From: Auraticoccus monumenti
GTDB taxonomy: Bacteria; Actinomycetota; Actinomycetes; Propionibacteriales; Propionibacteriaceae
Length of the DNA stretch: 64,000 nt
Assembly: GCF_900101785.1 (NCBI RefSeq)
Contig: NZ_LT629688.1
Coordinates: forward strand, 4,278,001 to 4,342,000
Direction of reading: 5' to 3'
The notes beneath the pieces are model-generated. The model saw only the letters and a list, made by a program, of their open reading frames with translations. It searched no databases and was not told where the DNA came from. This document shows, in pieces, positions 7,558 to 17,206 of the stretch; within the stretch, counting starts at the first letter, position 1, and each line of letters starts with the position of its first letter. The position numbers and the translations under genes were made by a program.

Positions 7558-8138
7558 GCGGGCACCTTACCGTCTGGTCGGACGCGACCCCGCCACGCGT
7601 CGGCGGTGGTGCGGAAGACCACGTGGGGTCGCAGCGGGTGGTCCGGCTCCAGGGCGGGGTGCTCGAAGGAGGCGTGCCGCCGCATCCCCAGCCGTCCCAT
7701 CACCGCCTGGGACGGGGTGTTGGTGACGGTGGTCATGGACCAGACCTCGCTCAGCCCGAGGGGGCCGAAGGCGTGGTCGAGGACGGCCGTGGCCGCCTCG
7801 GTGGCGTAGCCGCGGCCCCAGCCGGAGCGGGCCAGCCGCCAGCCGACCTCCACCCCACCCGCACCGGGGACTCCCTCGGGCATGGCCAGCAGGCCGACGA
7901 AGCCGGTGCAGGCTCCTGTCTCGTTCGGGGTGACGGCCCACAGCCCCCAGCCGCGCTCGGCGAAGGAGCGCTCGACCCGGTCCAGCAGCCCCTCGGTGCG
8001 GGTCCGGTCCTGGGTGGAGGGGAAGTACCTCATCACCTCGGGGTCGGCGTTGAGCGCCACCAGGGCCTCGCGCTCCGCCGGCCCCCAGCCGCCCAGCCGC
8101 AACCGCTCGGTGGCCAGCCCGGGGACGGCGTCAGCCAC
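7554..8138 (-). CDS. GNAT-family N-acetyltransferase (RimJ-like)
   Basis: Acetyl-CoA-dependent acetyltransferase of 194 residues, acetyltransf_3 / RimJ-RimL type. It begins TERLRLGGW. The acetyl-CoA loop is [21 protein letters not shown], followed by [21 protein letters not shown], the classical N-x-x-S-x-x-V-x-x-x-x-G-M motif. The GTG start overlaps the proA stop by eight bases. Substrate unknown; relatives acetylate protein N-termini or small molecules. Confidence 0.88.
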   Translation of the reverse strand: MADAVPGLATERLRLGGWGPAEREALVALNADPEVMRYFPSTQDRTRTEGLLDRVERSFAERGWGLWAVTPNETGACTGFVGLLAMPEGVPGAGGVEVGWRLARSGWGRGYATEAATAVLDHAFGPLGLSEVWSMTTVTNTPSQAVMGRLGMRRHASFEHPALEPDHPLRPHVVFRTTADAWRGRVRPDGKVPA

Positions 8139-9372
8139 GGACCTGGCCCTCCCCCACCACCACGTACTTGGTGGAGGTCATCTCCGCCAGCCCCATCGGT
8201 CCACGGGCGTGCAGCTTCTGGGTGGAGATGCCGATCTCGGCCCCGAAGCCGAACTCGCCGCCGTCGACGAACCGGCTGGAGGTGTTGACGAGCACGGCGG
8301 CGGCGTCGACCTCGGTGGTGAACCGCTCGGCGGCCCGGGTGGAGTCGGTGACGATGGTCTCGGAGTGCCCGCTGCTGTACCGGCGGATGTGGGCCAGCGC
8401 GGCGTCGAGGTCGTCCACCACCGCGACCGAGAGGTCCAGGGAGAGCGCCTCCCCGGTGAAGTCGTCCTCGGTGGCGGGGACCACGGCCGGGTCGAGCGCG
8501 GCCACGGACGGGTCCCCGTGCACGGTGACCCCGTGCTCGGCCAGCAGGGCCAGCGCCTTCGGCAGGAACTCCTCGGCGACGTCGCGGTGGACCAGCAGCG
8601 TCTCCAGGGAGTTGCAGACCGAGGGGCGTCGCACCTTGGCGTCGACGACGACGTCCAGGGCGGTCTGGTGGTCGGCGGCGGCGTCCACCACGAGGTGGCA
8701 GTTCCCGGTGCCGGTCTCGATCACCGGCACCTGGGAGCCGGTCACCACCGCCTCGATCAGACCCGCTCCCCCACGCGGGATGAGCACGTCGACCAGCCCG
8801 CGGGCGGCCATCATCTCCGTGGTCACCTCGCGCCCACCCAGCACCAGCTGGACGGCGTCGGGGGTGAGGCCGACCCGCTCCAGCCCGGTGCGCAGGGCGG
8901 TGACCACGGCGGTGTTGGAGGAGGTCGCCGAGGACGAGCCGCGCAGCAGGGCGGCGTTGCCGGACTTGAGGCAGATCCCGGCTGCGTCGGCGGTCACGTT
9001 GGGGCGGGCCTCGTAGATGATCCCGACGACGCCGAAGGGCACCCGGACCTGGCGCACCCGGACCCCGTTGGGGTTGGTCCAGCCGCGGACCACGTCCCCG
9101 ACCGGGTCCGGCAGCCCGGCGAGGTCGCGCAGCCCCTGCACCATGTCGGCCACCCTGGCGGGGCTGAGCCGGAGCCGGTCCACCATCGCGGCGGTGGTGC
9201 CGGCGGCCTCGGCGGCCCGGACGTCCCGGGCGTTGGCGGCGAGCACCTCGGTCTCGGCCCCGGCGAGGGCGTCGGCCATGGCGTGCAGGGCCGCGTCCTT
9301 GGTGGCCCGGGAGGCCGTGGCGAGGGAGCGGGAGGCCTCCTTGGCGGCGGAGGCCTGGGTCAGGAACGACAT
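8131..9372 (-). CDS. proA: Gamma-glutamyl phosphate reductase
   Basis: ProA of 413 residues, reducing gamma-glutamyl phosphate to glutamate-5-semialdehyde in proline synthesis. Diagnostic segments are [19 protein letters not shown], the catalytic Cys in [15 protein letters not shown], and [19 protein letters not shown] near the C-terminus. The ATG at 9372 ([13 protein letters not shown]) is the normal ProA start; a longer open frame upstream lacks family similarity. In many actinobacteria it follows proB directly. Here about 11.7 kb separates the two. Confidence 0.96.
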   Translation of the reverse strand: MSFLTQASAAKEASRSLATASRATKDAALHAMADALAGAETEVLAANARDVRAAEAAGTTAAMVDRLRLSPARVADMVQGLRDLAGLPDPVGDVVRGWTNPNGVRVRQVRVPFGVVGIIYEARPNVTADAAGICLKSGNAALLRGSSSATSSNTAVVTALRTGLERVGLTPDAVQLVLGGREVTTEMMAARGLVDVLIPRGGAGLIEAVVTGSQVPVIETGTGNCHLVVDAAADHQTALDVVVDAKVRRPSVCNSLETLLVHRDVAEEFLPKALALLAEHGVTVHGDPSVAALDPAVVPATEDDFTGEALSLDLSVAVVDDLDAALAHIRRYSSGHSETIVTDSTRAAERFTTEVDAAAVLVNTSSRFVDGGEFGFGAEIGISTQKLHARGPMGLAEMTSTKYVVVGEGQVRG

Positions 9373-9609
9373 GGGGGAACTGTATGCACCGACCGGTGCC
9401 CGTGGGCCCGGGCGCCCGCCGGGCGGACCGCCTCGGCGGTGAGGTGGGGGAAGGAAGTAGGTGCGCCGGACCGGGAACGCCTCTCGGCGGAAGGCCGCTC
9501 TAGGCGGCAGGTGTTGGAGCCCGGGGTTACCGCAGCCCGACGCAGGGGACACTTTAGTCGCCTCCCGCTGGGGATCAAGCCGGGCGCCGCCCGGCGGTGC
9601 CGAGGGTCC
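9373..9609. other. 237-bp intergenic region upstream of proA
   Basis: It should hold the proA promoter and the end signals of the gene at 9610, but no clear -35/-10 pair was found. ACTTTAG at 9551-9557, which reads CTAAAGT on the minus strand, includes a possible minus-strand -10 box (TAAAGT). That would give a leader of about 170 bases before proA. No RNA element was recognised. Confidence 0.3.
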
Positions 9610-10251
9610 TCAGTCGAGGTGGCCGTCGCGCTCCAGGGCCGCGGCGAGGGAGAGCTCGTCGGCGGTGCGGAGCAGGCCGGCGGCGCGGCGGGTGAGGTCG
9701 TGGACCAGCTGGGGGTCGGCGTCGTCGGAGGCCTGGTGGCCCGAGCCGAAGGCCAGGATCCGGCAGACGGCGGCCTCGCGGTCCAGGGCCACCGCCAGGT
9801 CGCCGGTGAAGGCGCCGGAGAGGATCCGGTCCAGGGTGTCGCGCAGCTCGTCCGGGCCGGGCGGGCTGGGCACGCCGGCCACCAGCTCCAGGTACTCGCT
9901 GGTGTGGATGCCGGCCTCGTAGGTGCGGGCCAGTCCCGAGGGATCGGCGTGCACCCAAGTGTGCAGCCGGTACAGCCGCCACAGGGTGCCGGGCATGGAC
10001 CGGGCCGGGGAGGACGACCAGAGCGCCGCCAGGTCCTCCAGGCCCTCGGTGCGGACCAGGTCGACCAGCCGCCGGACGACCTCCGCCGCCTGGCCCTGGC
10101 GGGCGCGGGAACGGGTGCCGGCCAGCAGCGCGCGGGCCGTGTCGTGGGCGACCTCGCTGCGGACCTCCGGGGAGACGCCGCCGGGGATCTGGTCGGCCTG
10201 CGCCGCGGTCAGGCTCGCGGGCCGGCGGTGACGGGGCTGGTCTGGACTCAC
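9610..10251 (-). CDS. Conserved-looking hypothetical protein
   Basis: A soluble, helix-rich protein of 213 residues without a motif I recognise. The acidic centre (DELRDTLDRILSGAFTGDLAVALDREAAVCRILAF, 9760-9860 region) and the many regularly spaced Leu/Ala suggest an all-alpha fold. It starts with GTG at 10251, 9 bases after the MFS gene ends, so it is probably co-transcribed with that gene. Base composition and codon use look like the neighbours, and the reading frame is intact, so it is likely real. No function is proposed. Confidence 0.65.
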   Translation of the reverse strand: MSPDQPRHRRPASLTAAQADQIPGGVSPEVRSEVAHDTARALLAGTRSRARQGQAAEVVRRLVDLVRTEGLEDLAALWSSSPARSMPGTLWRLYRLHTWVHADPSGLARTYEAGIHTSEYLELVAGVPSPPGPDELRDTLDRILSGAFTGDLAVALDREAAVCRILAFGSGHQASDDADPQLVHDLTRRAAGLLRTADELSLAAALERDGHLD

Positions 10252-10260
10252 CGCACCACC

Positions 10261-11619
10261 TTAGGATCCGTGGGCGGCGAGCGCGTCCTCGGCCGCGTCG
10301 TGCCGGGCGCTGGCCTGGGCGGCGGAGCGCCAGCGGCGCTGGCTGAGCAGGGCGACGACGACGGCCAGCGCCAGCGCGGCCGACGCCCCGGCGTAGGACC
10401 AGTCCAGGCCGTGGAAGTCGATCAGCACACCGGCGAGGGCGGTGCCGGCCGCGGCCCCGGTGGTGTTGGCCGCGGAGAGGAAGGCCTGGGCCTCGTTCAA
10501 CCGGTCCGAGGGCGCCAGGTGGTCCACCAGGCTCTGCTGCATGATCAGCGTCGGGGCGATGGTGATGCCGGTGACGAAGAGCAGCGGCAGGACCAGCAGC
10601 AGACCCGGGTCGGGGGAACGCATCAGCAGCGCCATCGCGCCCAGGAGCAGCGAGAAGGCGGCCAGCAGCACCACGACGCCGTGCCGCTCCTGGAACTTCC
10701 AGGTGCCGGCGCCGTAGGCCAGGCCGCCGACGGTGCTGCCGCCGGCGATGGCGGCGAAGAACACGCCCACGTTGTCGGTGCTGCCCAGCAGCTGCCCGGC
10801 GGTGGCGGCCATCGAGGTGTCCAGCTGGCCGAACCCGATGCTCAGCATCAGCATCACGGTGAGCACGGTGGCCACACCACCGATCAGCACCACGGGGACC
10901 CGTCGGACCGGCGGCTGACCGTCCTCGGTGGTGGTGCTCGGGGAGAGCCCCCCGGACGACCGGGCGGCGGAGGTCCGGGAGTAGGCCAGCGACCCGCCGG
11001 CCAGCAGGGCGGCGGTGATGATCAGCGGCACCGCCGGCGGCGTGAGCACCAGCAGCAGGGAGAGCAGCAGCGGTCCGCCGACGAAGATCAGCTCGACGCT
11101 GGTGCCGTCGAGGGCGAAGGCCACCCGCCGCGAGGCCCGGTCGGGGAAGATCACCCGCCAGGCGGCCCGGATGGCGGGGCTCATCGGCGGGAAGCTCAGC
11201 CCGGCCAGCAGGGAGAGCCCGAGCAGGGCCGGGGAGGGGACGCCCAGCACGGTGGCCAGGGCGAGCGCCACCAGGGTCGCCGCACTGGTCAGGGAGGTGG
11301 GGACCAGGACCCGCGGCTGGCCGAAGCGGTCCATCAGACGCCCCCACAGCGGCATCCCGACCGCCGACCCGAGGGCGAACGCCCCGGTCACCAGACCGGC
11401 CAGGCTGTAGGCCCCGCGGTCGCGCTCGATCAGCAGCAGGATCCCCAGCGGGGCCATGGCGATGGGCAGCCGGGCCAGGAACGCCGCCAGGAACGGGCGG
11501 GCCGCCGGGCCGTGGCGCAGCAGCCGCAGGTAGGCCTGCACCCCGGTCCCCAGACCACCTTCGAGACCCATCGGCTCGCCCGTCACCTGCTGCTCCGTCC
11601 GCACCACCGGCCCGAACAC
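10261..11619 (-). CDS. MFS transporter
   Basis: Major facilitator superfamily transporter of up to 452 residues with about 12 hydrophobic helices. The loop between helices 2 and 3 contains GMPLWGRLMDRFGQPRVLVP, the MFS motif A, and the central loop around STTTEDGQPPVRRVP separates the halves. Sequence style is that of sugar or drug efflux permeases, with no substrate clue. The start is uncertain: GTG 11619 gives a 16-residue polar extension, while ATG 11571 (MGLEGGLGTG) fits homologue lengths equally well. It forms a two-gene unit with the following hypothetical gene. Confidence 0.87.
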   Translation of the reverse strand: MFGPVVRTEQQVTGEPMGLEGGLGTGVQAYLRLLRHGPAARPFLAAFLARLPIAMAPLGILLLIERDRGAYSLAGLVTGAFALGSAVGMPLWGRLMDRFGQPRVLVPTSLTSAATLVALALATVLGVPSPALLGLSLLAGLSFPPMSPAIRAAWRVIFPDRASRRVAFALDGTSVELIFVGGPLLLSLLLVLTPPAVPLIITAALLAGGSLAYSRTSAARSSGGLSPSTTTEDGQPPVRRVPVVLIGGVATVLTVMLMLSIGFGQLDTSMAATAGQLLGSTDNVGVFFAAIAGGSTVGGLAYGAGTWKFQERHGVVVLLAAFSLLLGAMALLMRSPDPGLLLVLPLLFVTGITIAPTLIMQQSLVDHLAPSDRLNEAQAFLSAANTTGAAAGTALAGVLIDFHGLDWSYAGASAALALAVVVALLSQRRWRSAAQASARHDAAEDALAAHGS

Positions 11620-11690
11620 TGAATCGTTCGAGCAACCTGGACGACGCTACCCGAGGGAGGCCGTGTTCCTCCAGCCGCCGGCGGCCGGGC

Positions 11691-12692
11691 TCAGTCCCCG
11701 GCGGGCCCGGGCCCGGAGGTGGCGACGGAGAGGCGGGTCACCGCCGCCTCGTCCAGCGGGGACCCGGCGAGCCGGGCGGCGTGCACGGCGGCCCCCAGGA
11801 CGGGGCTCAGCAGCGGCGTGACCAGCGTCGTGGTGGGGTGCGCGGCGAGCACCTGGCGGGAGAAGGAGCGCTGCAGCAGCGGGGCACCGAAGGTCCCTCC
11901 GGACCAGGAGACGGCCACCGCCTCGTCCTCGGCGAACCCGAGCCGTCGCCGGACCACCGCCACCAGCGCGGCCAGCTCGACGCCGGCCTGCTCCAGCACC
12001 GCGGCAGCGGCACGGTCACCGGCCTCGGCCGCCTGACCCACCTGGCGGGCCAGCCCGGCGACGCGGGCCCGGTCCCCGCCCCACCGGTTCACCACCAGGT
12101 CGACCAGGTCCAGGTCCGCGGTCAGCCCCAGGTGCTCGCGCAGCACGTCCAGCAGCGGTCCCGGTTCGATCAGACCGTCCACCATCCGGCTGAACAGCTG
12201 CAGCCCGCGCACGGCGACCCAGTAGGCCGAGCCCTCGTCGGAGAACACCTCGCTCCAGCCGCCGGCCCGCACGCCGACCCCCTCCCGCTCGCCGTAGGCG
12301 ACCGAGCCGGTGCCGCTGACCACGTTCACGCCGTCGCGCCCGCCCAGCGACCCCGCCCAGCCGCAGACCATGTCGTTGCCGCAGACGTAGCGGGAGTGCC
12401 CCAGGGCCGCCGCGGGGGCGGCGTCGAGGGCGGCGACGTCGGCGCTCGCCTCCCCGTACCCCGGCAGACCGACGAAGGCGGCGGTGACGTCGGCGGGGGC
12501 GCGCCCGGCCCGCCGGCACACCTCCGCCACGGCGGGCCCCAGCACCTCACCGACCAGCTGCACGCCCCTGGCGAAGTAGTAGGTGCTGGGGGCACGGTGC
12601 TCGGCCAGCAGCCGCCCGCCCCGGTCGACCAGGCAGAGGGCGGTCTTGGTGCCGCCGCCGTCCACGCCCAGGTACATCTCGTCGCCCGTCAC
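11691..12692 (-). CDS. BadF/BadG-type ATPase, N-acetylglucosamine-kinase-like
   Basis: Actin-like (ASKHA) kinase of 333 residues. The phosphate-1 loop is MYLGVDGGGTKTALCLVD, the central region has VVSGTGSVAYGE, and a third glycine-rich segment AVSWSGGTFGAPLL binds adenosine. This pattern matches BadF/BadG/BcrA/BcrD family members close to N-acetylglucosamine kinases, which phosphorylate amino sugars. The start may be GTG 12692 or the ATG five codons later. Monocistronic and divergent from the VOC gene. The sugar specificity is inferred from family resemblance only. Confidence 0.82.
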   Translation of the reverse strand: MTGDEMYLGVDGGGTKTALCLVDRGGRLLAEHRAPSTYYFARGVQLVGEVLGPAVAEVCRRAGRAPADVTAAFVGLPGYGEASADVAALDAAPAAALGHSRYVCGNDMVCGWAGSLGGRDGVNVVSGTGSVAYGEREGVGVRAGGWSEVFSDEGSAYWVAVRGLQLFSRMVDGLIEPGPLLDVLREHLGLTADLDLVDLVVNRWGGDRARVAGLARQVGQAAEAGDRAAAAVLEQAGVELAALVAVVRRRLGFAEDEAVAVSWSGGTFGAPLLQRSFSRQVLAAHPTTTLVTPLLSPVLGAAVHAARLAGSPLDEAAVTRLSVATSGPGPAGD

Positions 12693-12751
12693 GAGGACCC
12701 ACCCTCTCCCGGGGACCGGGGGGCCGTCGAGCCCGGTGGCAGGCTGGAGCC

Positions 12752-13189
12752 ATGACCGCGACCTGGGGCCTCACCGTGGACTGCTCCTCGCCCGGGCGGC
12801 TGGCCGCCTTCTGGGCCGAGGCGCTGGGCTACCGGGAGGCACCCCCGCCGGAGGGGTTCGCCAGCCGGCGGGAGTGGCTGGTCGCCCTGGAGGTGCCCGA
12901 GGAGGAGTGGGACGACGGCGCCTACCTCGTCGACCCCGAGGGCCGCTCCCCCGGGTTGTCCTTCCTGCGCGTGCCCGAGGCGAGGGTGGACAAGAACCGT
13001 CTCCACCTGGACCTGCAGGTCAGCGGCGGGCGCGCGGTCCCGGCCCCGACCCGCGCCGAGCGGATCGAGGCCACCCGGGCCCGGCTGGAGGTGGCCGGCG
13101 CCACCGTGCTGGCCCGCCACGAGCAGGGCGGCCGGCTCGACCACCTGGTGCTGGCCGACCCCGAGGGCAACGAGTTCTGCGTGGTCTGA
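12752..13189 (+). CDS. VOC-family (glyoxalase-like) protein
   Basis: Small protein of 145 residues with two beta-alpha-beta-beta-beta units. WGLTVDCSSPGRLAAFWAEALGY opens the first unit and LDHLVLADPEGNEFCVV closes the second, the form of glyoxalase-like domains common in actinobacteria. The C-terminal Glu before FCV is the usual metal ligand position. Such proteins may act as dioxygenases, glyoxalases or binding proteins, and no substrate can be named. It is convergent with the MBL gene, only 11 bases apart. Confidence 0.85.
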   Translation: MTATWGLTVDCSSPGRLAAFWAEALGYREAPPPEGFASRREWLVALEVPEEEWDDGAYLVDPEGRSPGLSFLRVPEARVDKNRLHLDLQVSGGRAVPAPTRAERIEATRARLEVAGATVLARHEQGGRLDHLVLADPEGNEFCVV

Positions 13190-13200
13190 GCCCTCCCCGG

Positions 13201-13839
13201 TCAGTGACCGCGGTCGACCCACTCCTGCCGGTGCGGGGCCTCGGCACCGATCGTCGTCGAGTCGCCGTGCCCGGTGTGCACCACGGTCTCCGGCAGCAGT
13301 GTCAGCAGCTTCTCCGTGATCGAGGCGATGATGGTCTCGAAGCTGGAGTACGACCTGCCCGTGGCCCCCGGTCCGCCCGAGAACAGCGTGTCGCCGGTGA
13401 AGACGACGCCCTCCTCCGGCAGGTGGAAGCAGCAGCTGCCCGGGCTGTGGCCCGGGGTGTGCAGCACCCGCAGCGTCCGGCCGGCGACCGAGAACTCCGC
13501 GCCGTCGGCCAGGTCGCCGTCGGGGCCGGTGTCGGCGTGCACGGCGTCCCACAGCATCCGGTCGTCGGGGTGCAGGTGGACCGGGGCCTCGACCGCCTCG
13601 AAGAGGGTGCTGACGGCGTCGATGTGGTCGTCGTGGGCGTGGGTGAGCAGGATCGCGGTGACGGTGCGGCCCCCCACCAGGTCGATGATCGCCGTCGCGT
13701 CGTGCGGGGCGTCGATCACCACGCACTCGGTGTCGTCCCCGATCACCCAGACGTTGTTGTCCACGTCCCAGGTGCCGCCGTCGAGGGAGAACGTGCCGGA
13801 GGTGACGGTCCGGTCGATGCGGAAGGTCGAGGCGCTCAT
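13201..13839 (-). CDS. MBL-fold hydrolase, partner of mycothiol-dependent formaldehyde oxidation
   Basis: Metallo-beta-lactamase-fold hydrolase of 212 residues. The binuclear metal motif is THAHDDH (about 66-72), and later ligands lie in [15 protein letters not shown] and HTGHGDST. The ATG shares ATGA with the mscR stop, so the two are translationally coupled. The same pair occurs in mycobacteria (Rv2259-Rv2260). A role in hydrolysing the S-formyl-mycothiol product is a reasonable inference from context, by analogy with glyoxalase II and S-formylglutathione hydrolase, but is not shown by the sequence. Confidence 0.88.
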   Translation of the reverse strand: MSASTFRIDRTVTSGTFSLDGGTWDVDNNVWVIGDDTECVVIDAPHDATAIIDLVGGRTVTAILLTHAHDDHIDAVSTLFEAVEAPVHLHPDDRMLWDAVHADTGPDGDLADGAEFSVAGRTLRVLHTPGHSPGSCCFHLPEEGVVFTGDTLFSGGPGATGRSYSSFETIIASITEKLLTLLPETVVHTGHGDSTTIGAEAPHRQEWVDRGH

Positions 13840-14933
13840 GCGGGGGCCCCGATCATGACCACCGAGCGCAGGACGTCGCCGCGGTGCATCTTCTCGAAGG
13901 CGGCCTCGACGTCGCCGATGCCGATCCGCTCGGTGACGAAGGCGGCCAGGTCGATCCGGCCCTGGGTGTGCAGGTCGATCAGCATCGGGAAGTCCCGGCT
14001 GGGCAGGCAGTCCCCGTACCAGGAGGACTTCAGCGCCCCGCCGCGTCCGAACACCTCGATCATCGGCAGGGTGATCTCCATCGTCGGGTTGGGGACCCCG
14101 ACCAGCACCACGACGCCGGCCAGGTCGCGGGCGTAGAAGGCCTGCTCGTAGGTCTCCGGACGCCCGACGGCCTCGATCGCCACGTCGACGCCGAACCCGC
14201 CGGTGAGTGCGCGGATGGCCTCCACCGCGTCGGTCTCCTTGGAGTTGACCGTGTGGGTGGCCCCCATCTCGCGGGCGGTGGTGAGCTTGCGGTCGTCGAT
14301 GTCGACGGCGATGATCTTCGCCGCGCCGGCCAGCCGCGACCCCACGATCGCGGCGTCGCCGACGCCGCCGCAGCCGAAGACGGCCACGGTGTCACCGCGG
14401 GTGACGCCGCCGGTGTTGATCGCCGCACCGATGCCGGCCATCACCCCGCAGCCGAGCAGCCCGGCCACCTCGGGGGCCGCGGCCGGGTCGACCTTGGTGC
14501 ACTGGCCCTGGGCCACCAGCGTCTTCTCCGCGAAGGCGCCGATGCCCAGCGCCGGAGAGAGCTCGGTGCCGTCCAGCAGGGTCATCTTCTGCCTGGCGTT
14601 GTGGGTGTCGAAGCAGTACCAGGGACGTCCGCGCAGACAGGCCCGGCACTGGCCGCAGACCGCACGCCAGTTGAGGATCACGTAGTCCCCGACCACCACG
14701 TCGGTGACGCCCTCGCCCACCTCGCTCACCACCCCGGCGGCCTCGTGACCGAGCAGGAACGGGAAGTCGTCGTTGATGCCGCCGTCGCGGTAGTGCATGT
14801 CGGTGTGGCAGACGCCGCAGGCCTGCACGTCCACCACCACCTCCCCCGGTCCCGGGTCCGGGATGACGATGGTGGTCAGCTCCACCGGAGCGTCCTTGCT
14901 GCGGGCGATCACGCCCTGCACCTGTGTGGGCAC
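13836..14933 (-). CDS. mscR: S-(hydroxymethyl)mycothiol dehydrogenase
   Basis: Zinc-dependent medium-chain dehydrogenase of 365 residues, oxidising the formaldehyde-mycothiol adduct (and possibly reducing S-nitrosomycothiol). Catalytic zinc ligands lie in [11 protein letters not shown] and GHEAAGVV. The structural zinc is held by [18 protein letters not shown] binds at [14 protein letters not shown], and the acceptor Asp is in [10 protein letters not shown]. The N-terminal style [18 protein letters not shown] is typical of the mycothiol-linked actinobacterial enzyme. The presence of this gene implies that the host makes mycothiol. It heads the mscR-MBL operon. Confidence 0.92.
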   Translation of the reverse strand: MPTQVQGVIARSKDAPVELTTIVIPDPGPGEVVVDVQACGVCHTDMHYRDGGINDDFPFLLGHEAAGVVSEVGEGVTDVVVGDYVILNWRAVCGQCRACLRGRPWYCFDTHNARQKMTLLDGTELSPALGIGAFAEKTLVAQGQCTKVDPAAAPEVAGLLGCGVMAGIGAAINTGGVTRGDTVAVFGCGGVGDAAIVGSRLAGAAKIIAVDIDDRKLTTAREMGATHTVNSKETDAVEAIRALTGGFGVDVAIEAVGRPETYEQAFYARDLAGVVVLVGVPNPTMEITLPMIEVFGRGGALKSSWYGDCLPSRDFPMLIDLHTQGRIDLAAFVTERIGIGDVEAAFEKMHRGDVLRSVVMIGAPA

Positions 14934-14994
14934 GGGTCTCCTCCTCGACGTCGCCGAGGTGGTCTGCCCCGGTCGCGGCGAGCCTAGCCGGGCC

Positions 14995-16146
14995 TCAGGG
15001 GATCGCCGGGGTCACCGCGGTCGCCACCTCGGGCACCGGTCCGCCCGGTGCGCCCCCGTCGTCCTCGACGGTCTCGTCCGGGGTGACGTGCCGGGGGCGG
15101 ATCTCCCCGTCGCGGATCTGCTCGGCCCAGTGGCAGGCCACCTTGCGGCCCGGACCCAGCTCGCGCAGGTCGGGCACGGTGTCGGCGCAGAGCGTCTCCT
15201 GCACCCAGGGGCAACGGGTGTGGAACCGGCAGCCGCTGGGCGGGTCGGCCGGGCTGGGCAGGTCGCCGGCCAGCAGGATCCGCTCCCGGCTGTCCTCGAT
15301 CTCGGGGTCGGGCACCGGGATGGCCGACATCAGGGCGATCGTGTACGGGTGCAGGGGCTGCTCGTAGAGGTCGTCGCTGGGGGCCTCCTCGACGATGGTG
15401 CCCAGGTACATCACCCCGATGGTGTCGGAGATGTGGCGCACCACGGCCAGGTCGTGGGCGATCACCACGTAGGTCAGCCCGAGCAGGTCCTGCAGCTCCT
15501 CCAGGAGGTTGATCACCTGGGCCTGCACGGAGACGTCGAGCGCACTCACGGGTTCGTCGGCCACCACCAGCTCGGGGTTGAGCACCATGGCCCGCGCGAT
15601 CCCGATCCGCTGCCGCTGCCCGCCGGAGAACTCGTGGGGGTACTTGGCCAGGGACGAGCGCGGCAGCCCGACCACCTCCAGCATGTCGGCGGCCTTGGCC
15701 AACCAGGCCTTCTCCCCGTCGGCGCCGTAGCGCTCCCGGTCGGCCTCGTTCAGGCCGTGGGCGCGCAGCGGCTCCACCAGCAGGCTTTGCACGCTCTGGC
15801 GCGGGTCGAGGCTGGACAGCGGGTCCTGGAACACCATCTGCATCCGCCGGCGGGACCTGCGCAGCGGCTCCCGGCCCAGCGCGCGGACGTCGGTGCCGTC
15901 GAAGGTGATCGTGCCCTCGGTGGCCTCCTCCAGCCGCAGCACGGCCCGGCCCAGGGTGGACTTGCCGCAGCCGGACTCCCCCACCAGCCCGTAGGTGGTG
16001 CCGCGGGCGACGGTGAGGTCGACGCCGTCGACGGCGCGGACGTGACCGACGGTGCGGTCCAGCACGATGCCGCGCTTGATCGGGAAGTGCACCTTGAGCC
16101 CGCGGACCACCAGCAGGTCGTCGGCGGGTGGGGTGGCCGCGGTCAT
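14995..16146 (-). CDS. Oligopeptide/dipeptide ABC importer ATPase (OppF/DppF type)
   Basis: ATP-binding subunit of 383 residues and last gene of the importer operon. Walker A is [12 protein letters not shown], the Q loop [16 protein letters not shown], the ABC signature [16 protein letters not shown], Walker [15 protein letters not shown], and the switch His is in VIAHDL. The C-terminal oligo_HPY region carries the Cys-rich CRFHTRCPW and VACHW. The ATG shares ATGA with the preceding ATPase stop. A longer frame upstream is a shadow. The acidic tail after residue 350 looks disordered. Confidence 0.93.
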   Translation of the reverse strand: MTAATPPADDLLVVRGLKVHFPIKRGIVLDRTVGHVRAVDGVDLTVARGTTYGLVGESGCGKSTLGRAVLRLEEATEGTITFDGTDVRALGREPLRRSRRRMQMVFQDPLSSLDPRQSVQSLLVEPLRAHGLNEADRERYGADGEKAWLAKAADMLEVVGLPRSSLAKYPHEFSGGQRQRIGIARAMVLNPELVVADEPVSALDVSVQAQVINLLEELQDLLGLTYVVIAHDLAVVRHISDTIGVMYLGTIVEEAPSDDLYEQPLHPYTIALMSAIPVPDPEIEDSRERILLAGDLPSPADPPSGCRFHTRCPWVQETLCADTVPDLRELGPGRKVACHWAEQIRDGEIRPRHVTPDETVEDDGGAPGGPVPEVATAVTPAIP

Positions 16147-17162
16147 CGGTGCTCCTCGGTGGCGGGCTCGGGACGTCCGGCGGGGTGGACGCAGCGGACG
16201 TGGTGGTCCGGGTCCATCTCGGCCAGCTCCAGGTCGGGGTGGATGCAGGCGTCGGTGACGTGGCGGCAGCGGGGGGCGAAGGCGCACGCCCGGTCCCAGC
16301 CGATGGTGTCCCGCGGGGTGCCGGGGATCGGGGTCAGCCTGTCCCCCCGCGGCGAGTCCAGCCGCGGGATCGAGGCCAGCAGGCCCTCGGTGTAGCGGTG
16401 CCGCGGCGCCGCGAACAGCTCCTGGCGCCCGGCCGCCTCGACCACCCGACCGGCGTACATCACGTTGACCCGGTCGCAGAGACCGGCCACCACACCGAGG
16501 TCGTGGGTGATCATCATCATCGCCGTGCCCATCTCGGCGACCAGCTCGCGGAGCAGCTCCAGCACCTGCGCCTGGATGGTGACGTCGAGGGCGGTGGTCG
16601 GCTCGTCGCAGATCAGCAGCCGCGGCTTGCAGGCCAGCGCGATGGCGATCAGCGCCCGCTGCCGCATGCCGCCGGAGAGCTGGTGCGGGTACTCCCCAAC
16701 CCGGCGGGCCGGGTCGGGGATGCCGACCCGACGGAGCAGGTCGACGGCCTCGGTGCGGGCGTCGGCGGCGGAGATGTCGTTGTGGCGGCGCAGCACCTCG
16801 GTCACCTGCAGCCCGACGGTGAGCACCGGGTTGAGCGAGCTCATCGGGTCCTGGAACACCATCGCCAGCTCCCGGCCCCGCATCCTGGCCCGCTCGGCGG
16901 TCGGCAGGGTGAGCAGGTCGCGGCCCTCGAAGAGCACCTGGCCGCCGACCCGGGTGGCCCGGGTGGGCAGCAGCCCCATCACGGCCAGCGAGGTGACGGA
17001 CTTGCCGCTGCCGGACTCCCCCACCACCCCGACCACCTCGCCGGGGGCGATGGTGAACGACACCCCGTCCACCGCGGAGGTGGCCCGGCCGCCCTTGCGC
17101 TGGAAGGTGACGGTGAGGTCGCGGACGTCCAGCAGCGGGGCCGTGGTCGTCGAGGTGCTCAT
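16143..17162 (-). CDS. Oligopeptide/dipeptide ABC importer ATPase (OppD/DppD type)
   Basis: ATP-binding subunit of 339 residues. Walker A is GVVGESGSGKSVTSLAVMG, the Q loop MVFQDPMSSLNPV, the signature QLSGGMRQRALIAIAL, and Walker B LLICDEPTTALDVT. The C-terminal Cys segment is CAFAPRCRHVTDACIH. ATG 17162 has GGGAG four bases upstream. A GTG at 17210, sharing GTGA with the permease stop, would add 16 residues and is a real alternative. It pairs with the OppF-type ATPase as a heterodimer under the OppB/OppC permeases. Confidence 0.92.
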   Translation of the reverse strand: MSTSTTTAPLLDVRDLTVTFQRKGGRATSAVDGVSFTIAPGEVVGVVGESGSGKSVTSLAVMGLLPTRATRVGGQVLFEGRDLLTLPTAERARMRGRELAMVFQDPMSSLNPVLTVGLQVTEVLRRHNDISAADARTEAVDLLRRVGIPDPARRVGEYPHQLSGGMRQRALIAIALACKPRLLICDEPTTALDVTIQAQVLELLRELVAEMGTAMMMITHDLGVVAGLCDRVNVMYAGRVVEAAGRQELFAAPRHRYTEGLLASIPRLDSPRGDRLTPIPGTPRDTIGWDRACAFAPRCRHVTDACIHPDLELAEMDPDHHVRCVHPAGRPEPATEEHR

Positions 17163-17206
17163 GGTGCTCCCTGCTGGTGCGTCGGGGACCGGGGGGACCT
17201 GGGTGC

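Noticed and set aside
7882-11622. Very long plus-strand open frame (over 1200 codons)
   Set aside because: It runs antisense to proA, the 9610 gene and the MFS gene, has a Gly/His/Val/Gln-rich composition typical of shadow frames in GC-rich DNA, and shows no domain.
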